DNA of 64,000 nt from Cryptomeria japonica (lineage: Eukaryota; Streptophyta; Pinopsida; Cupressales; Cupressaceae), in the NCBI RefSeq assembly GCF_030272615.1, contig NC_081408.1:617642476-617706475 (forward strand), read 5' to 3'. Positions 1-10,660 of the stretch are shown in pieces. Position 1 is the stretch's first letter. Every line of letters begins with the position of its first letter. Position numbers and translations under genes: made by a program. A model generated the notes under the pieces. It saw only the letters and a list, made by a program, of their open reading frames with translations. It was not told the origin of the DNA and did not search any database.

Positions 1-670
1 TGGTTGTTTCAGCATCTTCCCCAAGGATTTGACATAGTGACCAATACATGCCTTTGGCCCTTAAAGTGAACAAATTCAGGGAGAAGGGTTCCATGGTGCT
101 AGGGCCCACTACAGTTAACCCTCCTATTTTAACAAAAAACTCCTTCAAAGGGCCACTCCTAAGGCGCTCTCTCTGCACATTATAAACCTGGGCCAGTGTT
201 TCAAAATCAATAGGCTCTAAAAAATTTGATTCCTCACTGAGCTTAAAAAAATTCATGAATTCATCATCATTCATCTCTATCAGGGCTCCTCCATTGACAT
301 TCCTCACACATCTAGCAACATGATCATAATTGTGTGCGATCTGGGTTAGTAAGTCTACATCCATAAAAACCCCCGGGACTATGAGTTTCCCCACATCTAG
401 TTCCCATATACTATTCATTGGGGCACTGGAATGTCTCTGACTGAATCCTACTTTAAAAAGACCTAGACCTGAAATCCCTATTTGTGAATCCCTTAACCAT
501 CTACCTTTGTCATACAAACCATCTCCAATCCTTAGAGAGGGGGCTTTAGGAACCAGTTCTTTGATTTTGGCTGCAACATTTGTGGACATGGTCAATTGTT
601 CTAGGAAATCATCACATATGTTTCTATCTTGATAATTTACCTTCCTTGTAAAATCCCTTCTTGTTGCCAT
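1..670 (-). CDS. LTR-internal ORF, 3' LTR copy, N-terminal part
   Basis: The frame starts at the ATG at 670-668 and reads open to the window edge (223 codons) by my translation. It begins MATRRDFTRK and includes the segment GDGLYDKGRWLRDSQI. The matching 5' LTR copy has lost two bases near 14059, so the N-terminus is intact only here. I do not recognise the protein family. It is in the same sense as gag-pol, which suggests it could be expressed from an LTR transcript, but no functional domain is recognisable. The C-terminal ~920 codons lie outside the window. Confidence 0.55.
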   Translation of the reverse strand, partial: MATRRDFTRKVNYQDRNICDDFLEQLTMSTNVAAKIKELVPKAPSLRIGDGLYDKGRWLRDSQIGISGLGLFKVGFSQRHSSAPMNSIWELDVGKLIVPGVFMDVDLLTQIAHNYDHVARCVRNVNGGALIEMNDDEFMNFFKLSEESNFLEPIDFETLAQVYNVQRERLRSGPLKEFFVKIGGLTVVGPSTMEPFSLNLFTLRAKGMYWSLCQILGEDAETT

Positions 671-1009
671 GCTGTTAATGCAATTATATCAATTGACATT
701 CAAACAAAATTCTGATAAGGCAAGCACAGAGAAAGTATTGATTTTTAAACTGTAACTAGCAAGGAAGACACAAAAAACTTGTTATTTGCCTGAAGAAATT
801 CGCTTTGCACCAGCTCCTCTATAACAAACTCGTCGAATTGGTGCAAATATTCAATTGATCTGGACCTTAATACGACAACTTGGCATTGAATTGAGACATT
901 AATCCCGCATGTTTCAACCATCAACTCAGAATTGAATTCGCAAATTGAATTCAAAAATGGGCTCCAACGGATCACAAGTTTTTTGAGTATTTCCCTGTTT
1001 TGTTGTTTC

Positions 1010-2160
1010 GCTATTTCGTCGAGTTTAAAACGCTCACACCTTTCCTTCTCTAAGCAACAACATTCATCGGATCCTTGGTAACTTGCACTGCCTTTACTTC
1101 TCCTGGTCCTTCAGTGTTAGTAACGGGCCCCACCTTCCTTTTGCTACTTCATGAAAGGGAAACCTTGTGCACTTCGATCGTACAAAACAACGCTGGCCAT
1201 CCAATCAATTACCACTCATTCGATCTTTATAGCTGACGGTGACCACCAGTCTTCTCTACTAACCATGTACAACCATCACTGCTAGCTGTTTTCGCCACTT
1301 CGCGAAGGCTAACCACCTTGCATCTTCAGGCTGCGAAACAACGCCCATCATTGGATCCACCTTGAGATGTACACCATTTAACATACTCAAACCTTTAAAG
1401 TGGGCCCTTGGCTTGGAAACTAATTTCTTTTAGCGAATGAATGTTACGTGTCGGTCGACTATTCACTCAGATAACTCCATCGGGCTCCATTCTAGGGCTG
1501 CCACATGTTTTACTTTACCATTTTTTAACACAACTGCCGGTTAAATCAAAGCGGGCCCTCAACAATCCTTTGGAGCCACGTGCATCTGACAAATCACCAT
1601 TTCTCTCAATGGAGCAACCCATCTATCCTACCATGTCATCCACCATGTGACGGCCACATCATTTCGCTACTTCGGGAACGGTAATCTTCATTTGATTCGA
1701 CACTACAAATTAATGCGGACCATCCAATCAATTACCACTTGATCAGTCTTTAAAACCATGACCCGCTTCTTCTTCACGAAGCAATGACACTCATTAGATC
1801 TTTAGAAACTGCTCATCTATTAACCTCTTTGTAACCACCTTGCCCGACCCCTCCACCTTTTCGCTACTTCGCGAAAGGTAAAACACAGACATCTTTCAGC
1901 TGTGAATCTACGCACACAGTTGGATCAACTCCACACTAATTGTCCTTTAACCAAAGGAACCGCTTACCTCTGGGACCCACCAATTCTTTTTCTATTTTGC
2001 AGAGGATAAATCACATGCATCTTGGGCTAGCGAAGCAACACGAGCCATTGGTTCCAATACAAGATGCATTCCTTTTAGCTGACGAACAATCCTTTGGTTG
2101 GGCCCGCTTACCCTTTTCGCCACTTCACGAATGCTAAACTGTAGGCATCTTCTTCCAGCA
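1010..2160. repeat. Diverged ~127-bp modules in T1 3' LTR
   Basis: Units share a core like TTTCGCTACTTCGCGAAAGG followed by TAAAC, a CATCTT block, a GCGAAACAACG block and an ATTGGATC block. Cores lie near 1141, 1289, 1658, 1857 and 2115. Part of each core is a short inverted repeat (TTCGC and GCGAA). The same array, with one extra unit, is in the 5' LTR at 14440-15660. Confidence 0.6.
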
Positions 2161-2642
2161 AAACAACGGACACTGCGAGATCAACTGTGACTTGCATGAT
2201 TGTTAAGAAGCTCGACCAAGATTAAAACAAGACACAGGCAAAGGCGTAAAAATTGAAAATATATTTAAAACCCACTTAGGGAAAACCTAAAGGGGGGGAC
2301 ACTTTCATGACAGAGCGACCCTTCCATTTAAGTGGAAAAAGTAATGTAGAAATAGAACATAGGAAATTAAAAAGGGGAAAAAGCAACTTTGTAAACCCTT
2401 GGACCTAAAACCCAGAGGCAACATGAAGGGTTTAAGCATACCATTTCACACCTTAAAGAGCCAGAGAACAAAGTTATCCAAAAATTTAAAACACTGATAA
2501 CAATGGCTCTGAATGGGGATGGTTGATTGCAAGATCAACACAAGAATTCAGAAATGCTGGAGAATAGACCAAACACAAGCCCAAAAACAACCAACAAAAA
2601 CAAACCTAAGTATATACAAACTAAGACCTATTGTGCATGGAT

Positions 2643-3890
2643 TTAAGAGAAGTAATGTTTCAGGAATTGTCCATGCACTGGAAATTCCTATACCTCACCA
2701 TTCATTATTTGCAAAAAATATGAATCTTTTCCATTCATATCACCAACAATAGAAGGGCCTACCCATAATGATTCAAATTTCTTATGTTTCCCTTTATCTT
2801 GCCCTCTTGCATTCCATTGAAGAACTAGGTCACCAATTTGAAACTTCCTCAGTGTGGTTGTTTTATCAAACAAGTATTTGGATTGCAACTGGATCTTCAA
2901 ATTCCTCTTATGGGCCAAAGATCTGATTTCCTCCACCTCCACCATCTGAATCATTCTGTCTTCCATAGGTTCAGATAACTCCATGTCTTCAGCTTGCAGG
3001 AACTTGTATACTGGAAGAAGATTATTGACTGGCACCCTAGATTGTGTGCCATAGACCAATTAAAAAGGTGAAACCCCAATTGCTTTCTTGACAGTAACCC
3101 TGTCTGCCCATAGGGCCAACTTCAACTTCTGGTCCCAAGACCTTTTGTTCTCCTCAAGGATTTTCTTAATAATGTTCAGAAGGCTCTTATTGTTGGATTC
3201 AGCTTGCCCATTACCCTGAGGATGATATGGTGAAGAATAGGACATAATTATTCCATGACTGGTGCAAAATTCAATGAACTTCTCTGATCTGAAGCTCATG
3301 GCATTATCCATTACCAGTTTCACAGGAACACCGAATCTGGTTATAACATTATCCATCAAGAAGTCAATAACAACCTTGATTGTGGCTCTTCTAGTGGGTA
3401 TAGCTTCAATCCACTTAGTGAAATAATCAATAGCCACTATAATCCACCTATGACCTCTTCCTGATTTCTCAACTATTTCTCCAATAAAATCAATGCCCCA
3501 TTGGACAAAAGGGGCTTCTACTATGACTAGGTTGAGGGGTAAGGATCCCTCATACTTGAATTTAGATTAAAAGTTTTGGCATGGGCCACATCTCCGAACA
3601 TGTTCATGGGCATCTTTAAACAAAGTGGGCCAATAATATCCAGCCCGGACTATCTTACCAGCTATTGTTTTGGCAGAATAGTGACCTCCACATACTCCAT
3701 CATGCATTTCAGTTAACATCCTTTTAGCTTGGGATTTGTCTAAACACATCAACAATGCCCCATCTTTGTTTCACCAATATAGATCACCCTAAATAAGAAC
3801 ATACTTCTGAGACTTCAACTTCAATGTTCTTCTCTAATTGTGAGTCATTTTCTTCTGAATATGTTGCATCCCTTAAAAAATGTACTATCT
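2643..3890 (-). pseudogene. T1 integrase (zinc-binding, catalytic core, C-terminal tail)
   Basis: It inserts the cDNA into the host genome. The zinc-binding part (3755-3567) has the H-H-C-C pattern: histidines in MHDGVCGGHYS and the pair in RRCGPCQ. The catalytic core (to 3060) shows all three acidic residues: D in AIDYFTKW, D in VMDNAMSF and E in GQAESNN. The C-terminal domain (3059-2643) ends at a TAA at 2643-2645. Breaks: a TAA where relatives have Gln in SPF-x-LVYGT (just above 3059), a TAA after QNF (near 3567), and a one-base frame change near 2690. The 140 bases between the stop and the LTR hold no gene. Confidence 0.8.
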
Positions 3891-3897
3891 CTGAATA

Positions 3898-4420
3898 CTA
3901 GGGATTTGTCTCAATACTTGTGACCAGGATGTCCTTAACTTCAACATTATTCACCTCAACATCAAAAAGGTTTGATTCAGCCATTAGCTTAGCAAGACCT
4001 AAGCCTCTTACCAATTTAGTAATTTTAATCTCTAAATCAAACTCCTGAATTTTGGTTATCCATCTGCATCTTTTACCAGTGACCTTGGACTGAGACAAAA
4101 TGTCCTTGACTGCCGCATGTGGGACATAAGAAATTACTTGTGCATTTACAAGATATGGCCTAAATGCTTTCACATCCTTAACCAAAGCATATGCTTGTTT
4201 CTTAATGATTTCATATTTTAGCTCTGCAGCTTGTAAAGATTTGCTATAAAAAGCTATAGGATGTTCATATCCTTAATTATCCTTTTGTAGAAGAACTGTA
4301 GCCACTGTATGATATGAAGCAAAAGAAAACAAAGAGAAAGGCTTATTGTAGTCAGGGGACTTCAACACTGGTGCCTCCTAGATAGCCCTTTTAATTTCAC
4401 CGAAAGCCTTTGAAGCTTCC
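3898..4420 (-). pseudogene. T1 RNase H downstream of RT
   Basis: This is the RNase H normally joined to Ty3/Gypsy RT. It would degrade the RNA strand of the RNA:DNA hybrid. Readable motifs are HPIAFYSKSL, FRPYLVNAQV and WITKIQEFDLEI, ending with KLVRGLGLAKLMAESN, a tail common in Tat-group polyproteins. In-frame stops are TAG in AI-x-EAPVL (near 4382) and TAA in DN-x-GYEHP (near 4275). Relatives have Gln or a similar residue there, so a C-to-T change explains both. A frameshift near 4421 separates it from RT. Confidence 0.75.
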
Positions 4421-5299
4421 TCATCCCAACAAAACTTTGTATCCCTTAAGCAATCTAACAATGGGTTTAACTATTTCTGCAAAATTAGCGATAAACCTTC
4501 TAACAAAATTTACCTTACCCAAGAAAGACTGGATACCTTTAACACTTTTTGGCTCAGGTACATTTTTTATGGCTTCAATTCTTTTAGGGTCTATTCTAAC
4601 CCCTTCCTCGGAGACAATATGCCCAAGTAGCTTCCCTTCAGTGATAGCAAAATGACACTTTTTTGGATTTAAGGAGACACCCAATTCCAAAGCTTTATTG
4701 AAAACCTTTTCCAAGTGCCCACAGTGGACATCCACCCTTTTGGAGAAACATGTTAAATCATCTTGATACACTACCATGATAATGTTAATGAATTCCTTGA
4801 AAGCTACATCCATTGCTCTCTGAAAAGTAGCTCCAGCATTTTTCAAACCAAAAGGCATTCTTACATATACATATGTTCCCCAAGGGGTGGTAAAAGCAAT
4901 CTTGAATTGTTCAGATTCTTTCACTAACACCTGGTTATATCCTGAGAACCCATCCATCATAGACAACAGGTCACAACCAGTTACTCTCTGCAACATTGCT
5001 TCCATATTGGGAGAAGAATAATTATCTTTTAAAGAAGCAACATTCAGGTTCCTAAAATCAACACAGAGCCTTATGTCCCCATTCTTCTTCCTAACTGGGA
5101 CCAAATTAGACACCCATGATGAATGCCTTATAGGCTTAATGATTCCCCCTTCCCTCAGCTTGGTTAACTCTTGTTGCATTTTAGATTCCAACAGGGGGTT
5201 GATAGGTCTTTGTTTCTATCTGAAAGGCTTAGCATCTGGGAGCAAGGGGACTTCATGCTGAAATAGGTCTTGTCTATACGCCTTCAGATCTTCATAAGA
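4421..5299 (-). pseudogene. T1 reverse transcriptase
   Basis: The longest open piece is 256 aa (5191-4421). Fingers and palm motifs are present: VPVRKKNGDIRLCVDFRNLN, LSMMDGFSGYNQ with the first catalytic Asp, MPFGLKNAGATFQRAMD, and the active site VVYQDDLT. The second position of the YxDD box is Gln rather than the common Leu, Val or Ile. LLGHIVSEEGV and FLGKVNFVRRFI follow. The N-terminal lead-in (from 5299) has two TAG stops, one replacing Trp in FS-x-SYEDL and one replacing Gln in PFR-x-KQRPIN. It lies between two RNase H domains on one polyprotein. Confidence 0.88.
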
Positions 5300-6178
5300 C
5301 TAGGAAAAAACATGCTTATATCTTTTCAACAAGTTAATAAGGTTAACTCTGACATGAGGAGACAATTTTTTTCCAATATAAACCAACTTAGGGGATGATT
5401 CTGTCCCCAAGTTTACTTCTTCCAATTCATCTAACTTGGTGGTTGACTGCTGATGCAAATGACTGTCATTGTAACTAAACATACCCTCCAATTCTACTAA
5501 TCCTTTAGGTATTTCATTAGTTTCCAGTTGAACCATGTCATTCCCAAACGCAATTCCCCTATCTTCCACCACTTCTACCAATGCATTGCAATCAATTTTT
5601 TGTCCATCATAGTCATCAATGCATTGTATGAATCTGGGAATGTCTTCATCATCTGCAAACACTTGCCAATTATATACATTATCAGGAATAGCGGGCCTAC
5701 CTTTTATCTCAACCGTGGATACACTGATTAGTGTTATATCATCATTTTTTAATGCAACATTTGCTAAGAAATGAGCCATTATATTCTTTGACCTTTCTAT
5801 CCAATTAATAGAGAATGCACTAAAATGTTTAATCACATCCCACACTGCATGCTTATATCTTTTCAAATGATCATTTTTAGATTCATACTTAGATCTAACC
5901 TAAGAAACAACCAACTTTGAATCTCCTAGCACTCTTAACAACTGAATCCCATGCCTTTTTGCAACTTCAAGCCCTAGTAACAAGGCTTCATATTCGACAG
6001 TGTTGTTTGTACATTGAAAGGCTAGCAAAAAGGAATATTTGAAGGTTATACCTGATGGGGATACAAAAAGAACTCCTGCTGCAGATCCTTCTTTAGAGAA
6101 AGCTCCATCAAAATACATGTGCCACAAATCATGTTGTTGAGATTCCAATTCAGTCACAATAGAATCAGTATTCTTCAA
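5300..6178 (-). pseudogene. T1 RNase H upstream of RT, plus linker
   Basis: A complete-looking RNase H fold precedes RT. It has MYFDGAFSKEGS with the first Asp, EYEALLLGLEVAKRHG with Glu, LRVLGDSKLVVS with Asp, and a C-terminal IERSKNIMAHFLANVA. This resembles the additional RNase H described for the plant Tat group. A TAG at 5897-5899 replaces Gln in VVS-x-VRSK, and a TAG just below 6178 splits it from protease. The linker (about 5740-5300) carries PAIPDNVYNWQVF and an acidic stretch leading into RT. Confidence 0.8.
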
Positions 6179-7207
6179 CTAAGGTAAAATTGGTTGTATT
6201 CTAAAACTGTCAAGATCCACATCAATCATACAATTTAGCATACTAGGGTCTATTTTCTCAATTACTCTAGGGGTACGTGGTTCTCTATACAAGTTAACCC
6301 AGCTTCCATTGGTTTGGATAGTAGCATATGATAGATCCAACTGAACATTTCCACCTACTGCTGCAGCCCATTGTCTAGATAACAACATGCCATAGTGAGG
6401 TTTTGTATCAATTACTATGACATCCATCTTACATGTTGCTTCAGGGAATGCTGCTATTTTTACTTCCACATCTTTTATTGTACCTATCACTGGCACTTCT
6501 TTGTTGTCCATAGCATAACACTTCCCATACACTGTACTTACTGACAACCCTAATTCTTTCATGACACCGTATGGCATCACATTTGCAGCTGCACCAGAAT
6601 CTATCATATAGTTCTTAATTAACCAGTTATTTACTAACAAAGTAACATAGAAAGGATCAACTTGCGAAGGCTCTTGTGTAATAGTAGTTCCAACATATAC
6701 CTTTGAGGTTTGCAGCTCATGATCCTTTTCATCCTTGATTGAACCTGAAGGAAAACTTGTGCTACTATCAGATATCTTTGAAAATAAAGATAAAGCAGCT
6801 TCTCTATGTTCCTTTATTTTCAATAATTCTATCAATGGGACTGTGACCTTCATCTGGGTAAGAGCCTGAGTCATATCAAAAGTGGAATTATTGATCAACT
6901 CAGTATTAGTCTTAACTTTCTCTATCTTAGGCTGACTTTCCTTCTTCATTGTGGTAGTTCATTGTATATCACCAGTAGCATTATTATTCATACCTTTGGC
7001 CACATGTTTAATTTGGTTATTCTTTTCTTGACCATCTTGAGGCAAGGTGGCATTACTTGCTGCTTTCTTCTGGGATACTTCTTTTATGAACATTGAGCCA
7101 GGTTCACCTTGATCCCCATCCTTCTTACTACTTCTCAAATTGTCATTATGCTTGTCTTTGGCTATGGCAGCCTTAGTAAGATTTCTTACTTCTTCATCAC
7201 TGGGTCT
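6179..7207 (-). pseudogene. T1 aspartic protease and gag-protease linker
   Basis: This is a retropepsin-type protease that would cut the polyprotein. In the 256-aa open piece (6949-6179) the catalytic triplet is intact: IDSGAAANVMP, with Asp at residue 117. A hydrophobic strand (CKMDVIVIDTKPHYGMLLSRQW) follows. The upstream stretch (6950-7207) continues gag in frame through a TAG near 6957 and a TGA at 7207, where HL-x-RPSDEE suggests a lost Arg codon (CGA to TGA). RNase H follows after one TAG. Confidence 0.8.
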
Positions 7208-9489
7208 TCAGAGATGAACTTCTTCATCTTCAATTGTTACCACATTCAAAGTAGGATGCCAATCAAGTGTCAACTGTCCTTGATAAGATCTATTACTATT
7301 TAGTACATCACATTCACTAAATTCACTTTGTAATGACTCATCATCACTTTCAATAATAGTTTCAAACATATTAATATCAGGTTTAGCCTCTTTTCTCATG
7401 GATTCTTCGAGGGCTTGAGCTACAACACATTGATGAGGAGAATGTGGTCCATCACAAGCCATGCACCAAGGAGTATTCTCCATATTATGAACATTTCCTC
7501 CTTTCAAAGGATCTGGGGTATCTTGGTTCTGAGTGTTTTTTGGCTTCTCATTTTGAGGTTTTCCATCTTTCCAGGTTTTATTGTAAGGCATGTCATGCAA
7601 TCTAGGAGGCCTATCTTGCTAATTGTAATGAGGCTTATCATTTTTACTCACCTTGGTAGTAAGATCTTTCATGGAAATCACTAATTTCTCTATTTTGTCA
7701 TCTTCTTTAGCAACTTTATTAGGTTGCTATTTTGATTCTTGCCACAACCTTCCATCAGTTCTCCTTCCTACTTTCCTAGATGCTTTCCTATTACTCTCCA
7801 CATTAATGGCAATCCTAAATGCATCCCTCAGACTATGTGGATTTTAATCCCTTAGAATATAGACCATTTTAGAATCAAAAGCATTGTAATAAGTATTTGG
7901 ACACATATTATCATCTAACCTCATTACTTGATAGAGCTTGGGCATTGCTTTCTGAAATCTAGCATTGAAGTCTATGACAATTTCATTATCAGACTTTCTA
8001 ATATTATTGAACTCATTGAGCATGAAGCTCACATTTGTTTTGTCACCATATTGTTCTTGAAAGCAGTTCTTAAAATCTTCCCAAGACCCAATATTATTTA
8101 CAGGGAGACCTCTATACCAATCCCTTGCATCGTCTACTAAGGACTGTACAAACAATTTCATGATGACATCTTCATCTACAATTTCATAATCATTTATCAA
8201 GTCACCAAAAGATTTAAGGTGCTCTTCTGCACTAACTACATTATTACCAGCAAATTTGTGGAGTCTATCCCTTAATTCAGTAGGAACATGGTTAGGATAC
8301 CCTGGGATTCCATCAAAGAAGAGTTGTCTGTATAACTCCAAGTTAATGGGTCTTCGCTGAAATTGATTAGCAACAAGGTTATTTCCCATGTTCATTCTTA
8401 CATTAGGGCCATGAGTCAAAGGGATTTGGTTACCTTGGTTAGTAACAGGGGCTTGATTAACTAGGGTAGTGCTCATAGGCAAGGTTGACTGAATTTTGAT
8501 TGAAGGGAGTGAGGCTTGATGAGGAACAAGTTAATTTGGGTCTGCTGAAGGAAAATTGATAGGAGGAGCCTTTAGATAATTAATCTTCCTTTTAATCTCT
8601 TGATTGGCTTCTTCTAATTCAGCCTTTTCCAACTCCCTTTGCAGATCTTCCTTCTCTTTCCTCATCCTATCTATCTCTCTCTCATGTGTAGATAGCATAT
8701 GAGAGATTTCCGCTGTAGTCTTAGATTCAGACCCATCTTCCACGCACTTCTATTTCCCTTTTTCAACATTATTTCTAACAGGTTGTGGGTCACTAAGGAC
8801 TTCCCTATTCAGTTGCACAACAGATTTGTATGCAGGGTTGGTCTTGGAAACTAGAATTTCTCTAATGACTAGACCTTCTTCCTCACTCTTAGCCTTCTCT
8901 TGGGTGAATAACTCAAGATCAACAATCTATCTTAGGAGCCTATCCCTCTCAATTAAGTGAGCTTTCACTTCCTTTTCTTTATTTTCTTCTTTTTGTGCTC
9001 TTAAGGAAATTAAGTGATGGACTCTTCTATTGAGGGTTTCAATTTCTTGGGATACCTTATCTTCATCAGGGAACATTCTTCAGAATCTGACACATTGACT
9101 TGGTCGATATCAATTAAACTAATGTTTCCATCAACTGTTCTAGGTACAGAATCTATCTTAATATTTGAACTATTCCCATCCTTCCCAGATGAACTAGCAT
9201 GAGAGATCCTCCGATTTAAAACTGGGACATCTTCAATATTACCAAACAAACCAGAATGGAAACCCAGAATGTCCTACTCAGATTCGCGGGAAGAAGAATT
9301 TGAATTTGCATATATGGGTCTTTCAGATGACTTACTCATATTAATACTGTTTTGTACCCAGGCAGCATGAGATGGCTCATGTACTACTGATCTTTTTTGG
9401 CCTCTCTGTGCCTATTCAGGTAATCCCTCTTGCAACGTCTCTTGAGGATGCTTCCTCATGAAAGACCTGGTGTTCCTTCTTCTCTACAT
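7208..9489 (-). pseudogene. T1 gag
   Basis: This would form the capsid and nucleocapsid. The best start is the ATG at 9489-9487, followed at once by a TAG (Gln by the C-to-T pattern). The N-terminal ~300 codons are polar and broken by several stops. A coiled-coil-like Glu/Lys stretch is at 8743-8531. The retrotransposon gag core is at 8482-7844, with motifs FDGIPGYPNHVP and ARDWYRGLPVNNIGSWEDFK. A zinc-knuckle-like CMACDGPHSPHQC (near 7450) has spacing CX2CX3HX4C, one residue shorter than the classic knuckle. Confidence 0.75.
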
Positions 9490-9756
9490 TATACTTGTTT
9501 TTCTTAAAAGAGTTATACTTATTTAAAAGGACTGGTTATACTTGTCAGAGTCGTCACCCACACAAATTGTAGGGAAATAAGAAAACAAGTTTTGACAAAT
9601 ATCTTGCAAAGACTTTAAAAAAAATCAGGAGGATTTCCAGAGAAAAGGATAGAACAAATGAGAGATAATATAATCTGCCACACACACACAGATATCCAGA
9701 CAAAATTCTGAACTAGTTCAAGCACCAAACTGTAACATAGATACACACTATGAATC

Positions 9757-9774
9757 GATCCAGCAAAGTTGCCA
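9757..9774 (-). other. Primer binding site of T1
   Basis: The minus strand reads TGGCAACTTTGCTGGATC. This resembles the TGGCGACTCCGCTGGGGA type of primer binding site found in plant Gypsy elements, with several C-to-T-like changes. It lies four bases from the TG at 9779 that I take as the LTR edge. The leader to gag (9490-9756) holds no gene. Confidence 0.6.
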
Positions 9775-10660
9775 CTTTTGTTTTTCTCAAATTTTGATTC
9801 CCCTTCTATCCCTCCTGTAAGAAATTAACTAACTCTATTTGCATATGAAGAGATCAGGAAAATAGAACTCAAGAATAACATATAACAAGGTTTCAAAACC
9901 TTCTACACTTTGAACCTATCCAAAGTTCTGGTGGGTATACCTTCTGTGAATATTTTCACAGTTTAAGATTGAAATCCATAATAAACCAGTGCTAAAAACC
10001 CATGGATTTCATCACCTCAATGAAACTAAAACATTGAAAGAAATATAGAAAGAATCCCACGATTGGATACCAGTGCCTTATTCAGGCTACAGAGTCACCC
10101 AAATCAAATTAGAGTTCCAAAACTAAACAATCTCATACATTTCACCACCTTAGCCCTAGTTAACCCCACACATGCCTTACATATACATGAGTTTTATCTT
10201 CATAAAACTAAAACCGTTCATCATATTCAAAATGAGCAAACAATTGATTTATTGATAGAGATATTTCACGCATATTTAATTCCTCTTCCTTGAAGAGAAA
10301 AGGTAGAAACATATCCATATGACATCCTCCCAATCCATGTTCAATCAAATAACCCTAGACTATTCAAATGAAACCAACAAATTAATGAGTGCACACCAGA
10401 AGACAACACAGATTTAGGCCTGAAAAGTATTGATCTGTATCTTTATATTCATTTTGAAAAAATAATTTTACATGACTCAGAGTATTCTCTGTAATAGCTA
10501 GAAAAAACACAGATATATTTCTTCAAAGTTTCTTTACAAAAATTCTTGTGATCCTTTTTCTATTATTCCTGGTATCCATTTATAACATTATGGATGCATA
10601 CAAGCTTCAGACATTCCTAATAAAAGTTTGTTACAAACCACAATGTCCTCCAAGAAACAA

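Larger units (their letters stand above)
1..2502 (-). repeat. T1 3' LTR, partial
   Basis: This matches 13442-16002 end to end. It differs by scattered substitutions and by a ~60-base segment present only in the right copy, near 15231-15290. It holds the first ~223 codons of the LTR-internal ORF (670 to 1) and the ~127-bp module array (about 1010-2160). The repeat ends at ..GATAACA (2502), followed on the plus strand by a sequence without an obvious polypurine tract on the minus strand, which is unexpected just upstream of a 3' LTR. Confidence 0.8.

Noticed and set aside
1441-1650. A 69-aa plus-strand frame conserved at 14891-15100
   Set aside because: Both copies lie in the two T1 LTRs, so similarity follows from LTR duplication; no start context or homology supports a gene.
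2505-2522. GGCTCTGAATGGGGATGG looks like a reversed tRNA-Met primer binding site next to the T1 3' LTR
   Set aside because: Only the first eight bases fit GGCTCTGATACCA, and the pol reading frame ends just to the right, so an LTR edge with a primer site here would contradict the element order.
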